Of a stretch of DNA of 64,000 nt, positions 48,546-56,746 are shown in pieces. The number at the start of each line of letters is the position of its first letter. Position 1 is the first letter of the stretch. Under the pieces are notes generated by a model. It had not been told where the DNA came from. It did no database searches and saw nothing but the letters and a program-made list of their open reading frames with translations. The translations under genes and the position numbers were made by a program. Origin of the DNA: Betaproteobacteria bacterium Ga0077540 (lineage in GTDB: Bacteria > Pseudomonadota > Gammaproteobacteria > Burkholderiales > Methylophilaceae); contig LNEP01000004.1 of the NCBI GenBank assembly GCA_001464125.1, forward strand, positions 124,001 through 188,000, in the 5' to 3' direction.

Positions 48546-51530
48546 CTAAAAATTTTCACGTAAATAAATCACAGGACTTTTGTAAATACCAAAGGTGGCG
48601 CGCGCACTAGGATTACTGCTGCCAAACCAAGGCGTGGCTGCCGACTCCGCAGCGCTGGCAGAGGCACTATTACAGGTGCTACCTGCGGCTGCATTCAAAT
48701 TCAAACTAAGTTCTACACTGCCGCTGTTACCAGCACCTGGTCTACTTAAATTCAAATTAGCTCTGCCATTGCTCATGCTGCCTGTGCCAGTCAGCTGAGT
48801 CTCACAGGCATTAAGGTTTGCGCGGTAATTGCGCATTTGAATAGTGTTGGCAGGAATAACGGTGCAACTGTCTAGCTGGTTGCGTTGGTAGGCGATGCCA
48901 TTCCAATACTGGGCCTCTATCGGTACGCTTAATGGCAACAATTCAGAGCCATAGCTATTGGCGGCGAATAAACGACCAAAGCGGAAAGGGCTAGCGGGTG
49001 CCACTGCGCTTAGCGGCATGGTCACGCTATCTGCATCCACTGGCGCAGCACTGATAGTGAGGTTGGTCGGTGCAGTGGCAGCGCTAGGTCTGCTCACAAT
49101 ATGTCTAGCCACCACATTAGCAATGCCACTTGCCCAACTGCCAGTGGGCGCAGTTGCACTAGCGCTCAACACACTACCTGCTGGCAAAGTAGCTGCGGTA
49201 AAATTGAAATTAGCCCAAGTATTCACACCCAGCTTGGCATAGCTGCCGGTATAGTTTTGCGTAGTTGCATTGCTGGAATTTTGCGCGGCTAGAGTAAAGG
49301 CAGTGCTTAACCCATCTTGCCCAAAATAGGTAAACGCTGTGCTGCACGCAGGGGTATTGGCACCCGTGGTAATGGCAAAATGGTCTGGAATAAAGCGCCC
49401 AAAATATTGGGTATTGGCGTTATTACCAAAGCTGCAACCAACCCTCCCACCGCTGATATTAAAGCCCGTTGCACAATCGCCGTTTGCTGAATCTACTGAT
49501 GTAAACGTATCATCGAATACACCATTGGTGAGCAATCTAAAATAGCCAACCTCGCTGTAGCTAAAAGCATTGCCCGTTGCGTTACCATTAGCAGCGTTTG
49601 CCGTAGAAAAGCTGCCACTGACAACTCCGTTCTGCACAGCACCTGCATGAGCAGCCACTCTGGCGTTATCAATTTCCGGTGTGCCGTTATAACCCAGAAT
49701 ATTGGTATTGGCAGCGAGGCTAAAATTCGCCCCTGCACGTATGCGTGGTGTGGCAGTTGTATTCGCTCCAGCCGCATCTGCATCGGCACTGCCTGCTGAA
49801 GTGACGGTAAAGCTAGATGGGCGCACTGCAAATTGATCAGAGGAGCATCCGGATACTGCCACATTGCTATCACGTACCCGACAGCGTAATTTGCGATATG
49901 CGCGATTGAGAGTAATACTGGTTGGCAAGGTGACACGCCCAGCGTTGCCAGAGGTAAACGTTATATTCTGACTGGTCACTGGCCCACTATATGCACTGCA
50001 TGCTGGTTGCGGGGTTGCGCTGTCATCAAACAACTCTACAGTGACGCCAGAACTTGCGGTATAACTGCTGGCTTGTGACCCATCACTTTGCAACGCCACC
50101 ACATCAAACGCAAAACCAGCACCTGTGACTTTGGTATAGAGTGGGTTTCGAGCAGATGGATTACTGGTTAAATTCTGATAGGCCAAACCACTTTCTAAAC
50201 ATTCAAAACTGCTCACACAAGCCTGATTGGTGATGGTATAGGTACAACTAGTCGTGTTGTTGCTGGTATTCCAGCAGCGCGTTCCATTCAGCGGTGTCGT
50301 GGTGAGCCCGTTACTTGAAAGCGTAAAAGTGCCTGCGCCAGAACCAGTTAGCGTCACATTAGTAATGGGTGAGCCAGAACCCACGGTAAAAGGATCTGGA
50401 TTTTCGCTAATGGCAGGCGCCCCTGGCGTGGTACGTATACTGCCAGACAAACTGCCTGTGCTAACGATATTGGCGGCCGGACAAGGCACAGTAGAGACTG
50501 TGCATGCGAGCACTTGCACAGGGGTAGGACACAAATTAGCCGTGCCTGGATGACGTATTTCCAAATGATCATACGGCGGCACCGCAGGTGAACCCACCAC
50601 AAAATCATAGCTAAACGTATAGGTGCCAGGCGCAGTAAAATTGTACTGAATACCCACCCCTGTATCTTGGAATGCCGTACTAATGGCATTACTCATATTG
50701 GCAGATTGCAGTATGGAGCAATTCACCCCACCATTAATCCAGAAACTGCTCCAACCGTTTGCGCAATAATTGGAAAAAGTCATGCCACTGCGCTCACGGA
50801 ATGACTCCACAATGCTGACACCGTTGGGGATAGCAGTACTAGATGGACAAGAGGTACCAGATGCAGGCGGATAAGTCCCCACCACTTGCTTGCCATTGTT
50901 ATCCACATAGCGCAGGCCACACCCATTATCGCTACCACCCAAATAAGTATCCACCACATGGTAATACCTAACTGGGTTAGCCGCACTCACCGCATACAAC
51001 GGTGGAATCACCAGCGTCACTTCAGCTGTAATAAAATCAAATGGATTGGTGTATTTCCACACCACCGTCACTTGAGGACCTAAAGTAATTCCAAAATTAC
51101 TTGTGGCTGTTTGTTGATCGCCCACTGAAGATGGATTGGGTGGCGATACTGCAGAAATGGTCGCGTTATTGTACATGCCACCAGTAGTAGCAAAGGTGGT
51201 CACATTGTGGTCTGGCCCATAAACACGCCCATTGGCTCTTAAAAAAATGCCGTTGTCCAAATTGGTGCTGGGCGGCAGGGCATTCGGTGCATACACCTGC
51301 CCCGTATTGTTTAATCGGCGTACTTGTAACTGCGTGTTATCGTTAATATAGAAATGCAGACCGTTGGTAGCATTGGTGCCACCCGTGCTATTAAACTCTA
51401 CTGTTGCAGCCAAAGCCGGTTGGTATGCGCAAAACAACACTGCCAGCATCAGCCAGCAGGCAAAGCGACGCACTGGTGTAGGATCACCGATGCGTCTATT
51501 CAGCCAATGTTGCAGTTGCCTTGTTTGCAA
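48546..51530 (-). CDS. mshQ: MshQ-like giant secreted protein (DUF6701 type)
   Basis: 994 residues, the largest protein in the locus. Signal peptide around 25-41 (WLMLAVLFCAYQPALA), then a long Thr/Ser/Asn/Gly-rich region of beta-strand repeats with paired cysteines and a C-terminal part ending in SVELSLNLNAAAGSTC and AATPWFGSSNPSARATFGIY, characteristic of MshQ/DUF6701. Its likely role is a surface or tip adhesin-like component, by position and size; this is inference. It lies 97 nt after mshP. Confidence 0.82.
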   Translation of the reverse strand: MQTRQLQHWLNRRIGDPTPVRRFACWLMLAVLFCAYQPALAATVEFNSTGGTNATNGLHFYINDNTQLQVRRLNNTGQVYAPNALPPSTNLDNGIFLRANGRVYGPDHNVTTFATTGGMYNNATISAVSPPNPSSVGDQQTATSNFGITLGPQVTVVWKYTNPFDFITAEVTLVIPPLYAVSAANPVRYYHVVDTYLGGSDNGCGLRYVDNNGKQVVGTYPPASGTSCPSSTAIPNGVSIVESFRERSGMTFSNYCANGWSSFWINGGVNCSILQSANMSNAISTAFQDTGVGIQYNFTAPGTYTFSYDFVVGSPAVPPYDHLEIRHPGTANLCPTPVQVLACTVSTVPCPAANIVSTGSLSGSIRTTPGAPAISENPDPFTVGSGSPITNVTLTGSGAGTFTLSSNGLTTTPLNGTRCWNTSNNTTSCTYTITNQACVSSFECLESGLAYQNLTSNPSARNPLYTKVTGAGFAFDVVALQSDGSQASSYTASSGVTVELFDDSATPQPACSAYSGPVTSQNITFTSGNAGRVTLPTSITLNRAYRKLRCRVRDSNVAVSGCSSDQFAVRPSSFTVTSAGSADADAAGANTTATPRIRAGANFSLAANTNILGYNGTPEIDNARVAAHAGAVQNGVVSGSFSTANAANGNATGNAFSYSEVGYFRLLTNGVFDDTFTSVDSANGDCATGFNISGGRVGCSFGNNANTQYFGRFIPDHFAITTGANTPACSTAFTYFGQDGLSTAFTLAAQNSSNATTQNYTGSYAKLGVNTWANFNFTAATLPAGSVLSASATAPTGSWASGIANVVARHIVSRPSAATAPTNLTISAAPVDADSVTMPLSAVAPASPFRFGRLFAANSYGSELLPLSVPIEAQYWNGIAYQRNQLDSCTVIPANTIQMRNYRANLNACETQLTGTGSMSNGRANLNLSRPGAGNSGSVELSLNLNAAAGSTCNSASASAAESAATPWFGSSNPSARATFGIYKSPVIYLRENF

Positions 51531-51627
51531 AGTAGTACACCCAATCTTGGTAGATTGGGCGATTATGCGACGAAGTGCTGCGAATTAAAGCTTAAAACAA
51601 AGGGGGGAATTTGCCGTAAATCTTGCC

Positions 51628-52188
51628 TCAGGCGCACTGATACGGCGTTGCGGCATCGGTACCACGACATTTGCTGAGCGTCACCTGCACTTGGCGTTCA
51701 ATATACCCTGCTGTGCCCGCAGCCCCAAAAGTGGCAGTGGCGACAATATCGTACATGGCAATGGTATGGTCAGTATCCTGCTCATAAAAATCAGGATGGC
51801 GGGTGCAACTGACGGATACGGAAAAACCCTCGATGGCTAATACTGTTGGGCTGGCAGGGCAATTTGCCAAATTAGCAGTACCGGGTGCCAGCACTTGATA
51901 GGCCGCCCACTCCACCCCTGCTCTGGCCATTTGATAAGCACGCGCACCTTGCACATCTTGCGTCGAAGTCGCTTGCTGCAAGGTGTTGATATTCACGGCA
52001 TAAGCACCCAGCCCAGCCAAAATCACCACCAAGAAAATAGCGGCAGGGAGTAAAAAGCCTTTTTGATATGTTGCAGAACATCTGGCCTGATTGACACGCA
52101 GGCGCAGCGGAGCACCGAAGACAGTACACTTAGTACGGCGAGGTGCGACAACAAAGGCTGCGCTTAAATCAGGATGGACGAATTTCAT
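51628..52188 (-). CDS. mshP: MSHA prepilin-like MshP with an unusually long leader
   Basis: 186 residues. The prepilin-like core KGFLLPAAIFLVVILAGLGA lacks Glu at +5, as in GspK/MshP-type minor pilins, and two cysteine pairs follow. The core is preceded by 42 residues rich in Arg and containing cysteines; normal leaders are 5-20. No ATG, GTG or TTG lies in between, and the ATG overlaps the mshO stop (ATGA), so the long leader appears real. An imperfect palindrome (52112-52146) lies in that segment, suggesting a small inserted repeat. Confidence 0.78.
   Translation of the reverse strand: MKFVHPDLSAAFVVAPRRTKCTVFGAPLRLRVNQARCSATYQKGFLLPAAIFLVVILAGLGAYAVNINTLQQATSTQDVQGARAYQMARAGVEWAAYQVLAPGTANLANCPASPTVLAIEGFSVSVSCTRHPDFYEQDTDHTIAMYDIVATATFGAAGTAGYIERQVQVTLSKCRGTDAATPYQCA
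52112..52146. repeat. Imperfect palindrome inside the MshP leader
   Basis: GCACC (52112-52116), GTAC (52124-52127), GTAC (52133-52136) and GGTGC (52142-52146) are arranged almost symmetrically around 52130. It encodes part of the Arg/Cys-rich extension of MshP. Only one copy was seen in this window. Confidence 0.35.
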
Positions 52189-53012
52189 GGCGAGTTCACT
52201 ATATTGATTTGCTGCATCAAATTCACCCTCGCCGCATCCTGCGTGAGCCCCAGATAAATCAGCACGATGCCACTACGCTGTAACGCACCAGGGATATATT
52301 GCATTTGGCAGCTGGACACATTAGCAGCAATTTGACGCCCGGTAGCTAAAGCATTTAAAGCGCCTATGCTGGCAGGTTGTGCGCTTTGAATGGCATAGCC
52401 GCTGTACATCATCAATCGACGGTTCGTAAGGTCACAAGCAAATGTGGTGGCAGTGGCGACCACATAAAAACGGCTAGAGGGTGAAGGTTGCGGAAACTGC
52501 CCACCACTAAAGGCCAAACTGCTGAGTGAGCCACTCGTGCTGAGCACACGACGATTACTGCCCTCGTAAGCATCTGCGCCAGTCACCCCCAAGTTATAAA
52601 TCACCAACTGGCTTCCGCCATTGATACTTACTGGCGCACCCAATACATCAAAACTATCGGCACTGAGTGAAAAATCTAATGGATTATCGGCTGCATTATT
52701 GCCTACCTCCGCGCGGTAACGTCCAGCCGCGGTCACTGGAATAAACTCGACAAAGCTATCGGCTCCGTTGGTGGTAGCGCGCACACTATTGGGCAGCGCG
52801 TTACGCATCTCACGCGTGATACGGCGCAATGCGGTATCAGCACGGTCTGTTAAGTTGGCGTAGTTCTCCACATCAAAATACGCCTGTGTCGGATTGCGGA
52901 TAAAGGTGGCAGCACCGGCCGCCAAAATACCGACCACTGTGATGACAACAACCAGCTCTACAATGGTAAAGCCGCTAATTGCATGTCGCTTGAGGCTAGA
53001 TAGTGGGTGCAT
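52185..53012 (-). CDS. mshO: MSHA minor prepilin MshO
   Basis: About 275 residues: leader ending in SG, then FTIVELVVVITVVGILAAGA with Glu+5, then a large globular domain (DRADTALRRITREMRNALPNSVR), the PilW/MshO pattern. The ATG at 53012, with AGGG ahead, gives an 18-residue leader; it overlaps the mshD end by 17 bp. Minor pilins of this type initiate or cap the fibre. Confidence 0.86.
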   Translation of the reverse strand: MHPLSSLKRHAISGFTIVELVVVITVVGILAAGAATFIRNPTQAYFDVENYANLTDRADTALRRITREMRNALPNSVRATTNGADSFVEFIPVTAAGRYRAEVGNNAADNPLDFSLSADSFDVLGAPVSINGGSQLVIYNLGVTGADAYEGSNRRVLSTSGSLSSLAFSGGQFPQPSPSSRFYVVATATTFACDLTNRRLMMYSGYAIQSAQPASIGALNALATGRQIAANVSSCQMQYIPGALQRSGIVLIYLGLTQDAARVNLMQQINIVNSP

Positions 53013-53604
53013 AACGTACCCTATATCCCACCAACGCCACTTGGGTATTGGCTGGCCCAGTGACACTCACCGTTATTTTTAATACTGCATCAGCGGGCAA
53101 CCCAGCAAAAGGCGCCACACCGCCCGCTCGCGCCACACTGACATTGGCTGCATAACCATTTAAATTGGCCAAGGGTGTGGTGTCGCCGGGCATACAGATG
53201 CCTGCACACCCTGCACCGGGCATGGCAAAGCCACCATAATCGGCCACATTATCAAATGGGTCCGCACTGCTGTAACGGCTCTCACTACTTGGCGTTGGCA
53301 CATTGAGCGTACCACCGCCTTTGTCTTGCGAGTTAGTACAATCAGCTACGGTCACGGCTGTGGATGCATTTGCGTCATCTGGATCGCATAGGGTAAAAGG
53401 TTGTTGGGTGATTTCAAGCAATAGCGATTCAGAAATGGATAGCGCCTGCTTGCGCACCAGTGGGTCTGCACTATTGCGGTTGGTGACTTCAAGCACTTTA
53501 AGCACACCAGCCAGTGCCGCGCCTACAATCACAATAAAGACAATCAGCTCAATCAGGGTGACCCCTGATTGACGTCGTATATGCTTGAATAGATTAGCGG
53601 ACAT
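52996..53604 (-). CDS. mshD: MSHA minor prepilin MshD
   Basis: About 202 residues: MSANLFKHIRRQSG leader, then VTLIELIVFIVIVGAALAGV (Val at +1, Glu at +5), then NRNSADPLVRKQALSISESLL, the MshD/PilV-type pattern. A motif with paired cysteines (AGCAGICMPGD) follows. The ATG at 53604 has GGAAA upstream; a longer reading frame to 53646 would run further into mshC. It overlaps mshC by 11 bp. Confidence 0.85.
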   Translation of the reverse strand: MSANLFKHIRRQSGVTLIELIVFIVIVGAALAGVLKVLEVTNRNSADPLVRKQALSISESLLLEITQQPFTLCDPDDANASTAVTVADCTNSQDKGGGTLNVPTPSSESRYSSADPFDNVADYGGFAMPGAGCAGICMPGDTTPLANLNGYAANVSVARAGGVAPFAGLPADAVLKITVSVTGPANTQVALVGYRVRYAPTI

Positions 53605-54103
53605 AGCCAGTTTCCGCCTCAACCACAATCGTTCGTGGGCTTTCACTCAAATCCATTGCATTTTGTACACTATACGTTGCGTTAGCATTTGGCACTGGCC
53701 TGCCTAAACCATCAAACCCTAAGGTGGCTTGCGTAGTGCCTAACGTTACACTGGCAGGGAGTGTTTTACTGTAAGCCGCTTGTGTGGCTGGGTCTATCAC
53801 TGCACTGCTGCAACTACTGTTATACCCTAAGCAAATAGCACGCGTCGCGGTATTTAAATTCAAATATACCACACGTCGCTGCGCCACTGCTGTCTTTTGC
53901 GCATAACGCAAGGCGGCCAACAATGTGCCTTGCGCACCTCGCGTTTCAAAGGTTGCATTACCAATAAACTTTGGCCCTGCTACCGCTGCCAATAAGCCAA
54001 TAATTGTGATAACTGCAATCAGCTCAACAATCGTAAAGCCGCGCTGTATGCGCTTTAGCGCAAACCCTGTTTGTTGTGTTGAGCAAGGTTGCAGCACACG
54101 CAT
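53594..54103 (-). CDS. mshC: MSHA minor prepilin MshC
   Basis: About 169 residues. A leader of about 21 residues ends in RG, then FTIVELIAVITIIGLLAAVA with Glu+5 and PKFIGNATFETRGAQGTLLAALRYAQKTAV, GspH/FimT-like. It contains one cysteine pair (AICLGYNSSC). GGAAAG is best placed for the ATG at 54103; ATG 54109 and TTG 54133 are alternatives. Probably a minor pilin at the tip complex. Confidence 0.83.
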   Translation of the reverse strand: MRVLQPCSTQQTGFALKRIQRGFTIVELIAVITIIGLLAAVAGPKFIGNATFETRGAQGTLLAALRYAQKTAVAQRRVVYLNLNTATRAICLGYNSSCSSAVIDPATQAAYSKTLPASVTLGTTQATLGFDGLGRPVPNANATYSVQNAMDLSESPRTIVVEAETGYVR

Positions 54104-54126
54104 ACGCATCTTTCCATTTGTTGAAT

Positions 54127-54582
54127 TTAGCAACCAGATGTGACTGGCTGCGCGACTAAGCCTGTGCTGCCGTCATAAGCCACTTGGCAATTTGCGCCGC
54201 CACCATTCGTTGGTCTAAATGTCACTGCTGTTGCTGTAGTGTAATCCACTGCAAAACCTTCAGTGGATTGCAATGCAGCACCAATCCCAGCGGCTGTGCC
54301 AGCAGGAATACCAGTACCGGCTGCCACGGTCACAGTGGAGTTATCTTGCATGGTGACAGTGGTAGCAGCAGTGTTGCCAGCCGCATAATATTTGGCTTGT
54401 ACAAGTGAAACGGCTGAGCGTAATGCACCCGTGACACCATTCACCGAAGCCACTCTGGCCTCAGTACTTACATTGATAAATTTAGGTAAAGCAGTCGCTG
54501 CCAAAATCCCCAGCACCACGATCACTACAATTAACTCAACTAATGTAAAACCTGACTGTGTATTGCTTGAAAACTGTTTCAT
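54127..54582 (-). CDS. mshA: MSHA major pilin MshA
   Basis: 151 residues: leader MKQFSSNTQSG, then FTLVELIVVIVVLGILAATALPKFINV, almost the Vibrio MshA helix, with Glu+5 and the MshA-specific PKFIN. The C-terminal domain has cysteines in GGGANCQV and the last residue (TSGC), a probable disulfide. A strong AAGGAG precedes the ATG at 54582, and the 62-bp gap before it has a weak promoter-like TTGCGT-N16-TATTTA, fitting high expression of the major subunit. Confidence 0.87.
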   Translation of the reverse strand: MKQFSSNTQSGFTLVELIVVIVVLGILAATALPKFINVSTEARVASVNGVTGALRSAVSLVQAKYYAAGNTAATTVTMQDNSTVTVAAGTGIPAGTAAGIGAALQSTEGFAVDYTTATAVTFRPTNGGGANCQVAYDGSTGLVAQPVTSGC

Positions 54583-54644
54583 GTTATTGCTCCTTATTGA
54601 TTTCAAATGTAAATATTCACTACCCTACTCAACGCAAAACTGTA

Positions 54645-55190
54645 TTAACACCCTGTGGTTACCACCGCCGTAATCACTGGCGCAGCATTGGCAGCCGCTG
54701 GCTCGGTGTAGGTAAACTGGCAGTTGCCTGGGGTGGTCGCCCCTTGAATTTGGAAGGTCGCTTGGGTGCCAGTGGCGCTATAGTTGTAACCATCCGCATT
54801 CAACTCCGCTAGGCTTGGGTTAAAACTGGTGGATAATCCGGCTGCGGATAGCAAGCCAGGTGTACCAATGGCCGTTACATCTGGGTAACCAAATACCATG
54901 CGCACAATCCCGCCTTCGGTACATAAGGTACCTGCCGCACCGTTTAGGTTGTTAGCAGTGCCACCACCCCCAGCGCAAGCCACTGGATCTGCCACATTAT
55001 TCTTAGCCAATACGGTTGCATGCGTCAGCGCAGATGCGGTTGCCACTGCCCCACGCGCTGCGTTCAGCTTGGCAATGCGAGCATCACGCTGCAAGCTGGT
55101 AAATCTGGGTAGCGCCAATGCTGATAACGTGGCCAAAATCACAATCACCACAATCAGCTCAATCAGCGTAAAGCCTTTAATAGGTTTCAT
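54645..55190 (-). CDS. mshB: MSHA pilin-like MshB
   Basis: 181 residues: a very short leader, MKPIKG, then FTLIELIVVIVILATLSALALPRFTSLQRDARIAKLN, a MshA/MshB-type helix with Glu+5. C-terminal cysteines lie in DPVACAGG, GTLCTEGG and GNCQFTY, and it ends TTGC. AAGGAG precedes the ATG. It resembles mshA at both ends and probably arose by duplication. Which of the two is the main subunit cannot be proven here. Confidence 0.82.
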   Translation of the reverse strand: MKPIKGFTLIELIVVIVILATLSALALPRFTSLQRDARIAKLNAARGAVATASALTHATVLAKNNVADPVACAGGGGTANNLNGAAGTLCTEGGIVRMVFGYPDVTAIGTPGLLSAAGLSTSFNPSLAELNADGYNYSATGTQATFQIQGATTPGNCQFTYTEPAAANAAPVITAVVTTGC

Positions 55191-55230
55191 TTTTCATACT
55201 CCTTAATTTAATAAACCGTTCACTTGTCTT

Positions 55231-55521
55231 TCACATCGTCACGTGCGTTCTACACGCTTTATCTTTCACTTTGCCCAACCGTGCCTTTGTAGCGTCATCG
55301 TTAGGGGCAACTTGTTGATGCACCCAAGCCTCCAATGCTTTTGCGCATTGGCGCTCTAAATCGGCACGTTGGTTTGCCTGCTGAATCTCAGCATTCAACG
55401 CCGAAGCGTAAACCCACAACAGCACCATCCCAATGCAGAAACCCAACACACCTATCACACCCACCATGCGGGCAGTGCGATTGACAGGATGACTCCAGAC
55501 AACACTTAAATCACGCATCAT
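55231..55521 (-). CDS. Small single-pass membrane protein in the MshF position
   Basis: 96 residues with one hydrophobic segment (MVGVIGVLGFCIGMVLLWVYA, about 19-39), then a charged helix with two cysteines (RQCAKALEAWVHQQV, DKACRTHVTM). It sits between mshG and mshB, where mshF lies in Vibrio, and overlaps mshG by 4 bp. No sequence motif allows a firm family assignment, and the function of MshF is itself poorly known. Confidence 0.6.
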   Translation of the reverse strand: MMRDLSVVWSHPVNRTARMVGVIGVLGFCIGMVLLWVYASALNAEIQQANQRADLERQCAKALEAWVHQQVAPNDDATKARLGKVKDKACRTHVTM

Positions 55522-56741
55522 TTATGCAAGGCCACTTTGCCTAAATCCCACACCGGCAAGAAAATACCCAGGGCCAGAATCAAGACCATTACCCCTAAAA
55601 ACACAATCAAAATTGGCTCAATTTGTGCGCCTAAGGTTTTGATTTCATATTCCATATCGCGCTGATACATATCAGCAATCTCTTGCATCAAATCGTCCAA
55701 TGCACCCGATTCTTCGCCTACCGCAATCATCTGCAACACCAGCGGATTAAACACCCCAGCGTTATTGGCGGTGCGCAAAATGCTCTCACCACGCTCAATG
55801 CCCGCGCGCATGCCATCCACTTTCTTGGCGATAAATTCGTTATCGACGGTTTGTGCCACTAACTTTAATGCGTTGGTAATGGGCACCCCGCTTTTGCTCG
55901 CCAAGGCAAAGCTTCTAGCAAAGCGCGCCATGGTGCCTTTTTGCACAATTTTTCCAGCAATGGGGATAGATAATTTAAAGGTATCCCACTTATAGCGACC
56001 TTCTACAGTGGAGATATAACGCTTAAACATAAAGCCAATGCCCACCACAGCCGCTATCATCAAAGGCCAATATGCCAACATAAAATTAGAAAAACCCAAC
56101 AAAATACGGGTGAGCAACGGCAGTTCTGCATGCATGCTGTCAAACACTTTGGCAAACGATGGAATGACAAAAATGTTGATGACCACAATGGCTACGGCCA
56201 TGGCAATCAACACAAAAGTGGGGTATCGCAAGGCCGCCTTAATCTGGCCATGCATAAAGCGTTCAAATTCTAAGTGGTTGAATAACCTTAAGAAGATATT
56301 GTCCATCATGCCGGTGGTTTCACCCACGCGCACCATGCTGACATAAAAGCTATCAAACACTTTCGGGTGCTCTGCCATCGCTGTAGAGAGCTCGCGTCCG
56401 CCATCCAAACTTTGGCGCAACTCACCCACGACTTGCGCCATACGCGGATTTTTAGTGGAGGCTTGCAAGCCGCCCAGCGCATGCATAATCGGGATACCGG
56501 CTTTCAGCAAGGTATACATTTGTCGGCTGAACAACATAATGTCCAGCGAGGTGATTTTTTCCTCAAACAAGCTAGGCAAGGTCCCTTTGACTTCAGAAGT
56601 CTTTTGAGACTGCTCTATCGCTATCGGTGTGATATTGCTGGTCAGTAGCAAGTTAGCAATAGCATTGGTGTCAGCGGCTTCTAGCACCCCTGTCACTTGT
56701 GCGCCGTTGGCATCACGCCCTCTGTAGGTATAGGCTGGCAT
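55518..56741 (-). CDS. mshG: MSHA inner-membrane platform protein MshG
   Basis: 407 residues, homologous to PilC: N-terminal YTYRGRDANGAQVTGVLEA, two T2SSF domains (FSRQMYTLLKAGIPIMHAL and FARSFALASKSGVPITNAL) and membrane segments near 170-190, 220-240 and 375-400. It is the platform partner of MshE and distinct from PilC at 15.5 kb. It begins 5 nt after mshE. Confidence 0.92.
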   Translation of the reverse strand: MPAYTYRGRDANGAQVTGVLEAADTNAIANLLLTSNITPIAIEQSQKTSEVKGTLPSLFEEKITSLDIMLFSRQMYTLLKAGIPIMHALGGLQASTKNPRMAQVVGELRQSLDGGRELSTAMAEHPKVFDSFYVSMVRVGETTGMMDNIFLRLFNHLEFERFMHGQIKAALRYPTFVLIAMAVAIVVINIFVIPSFAKVFDSMHAELPLLTRILLGFSNFMLAYWPLMIAAVVGIGFMFKRYISTVEGRYKWDTFKLSIPIAGKIVQKGTMARFARSFALASKSGVPITNALKLVAQTVDNEFIAKKVDGMRAGIERGESILRTANNAGVFNPLVLQMIAVGEESGALDDLMQEIADMYQRDMEYEIKTLGAQIEPILIVFLGVMVLILALGIFLPVWDLGKVALHK

Positions 56742-56746
56742 CTGCG

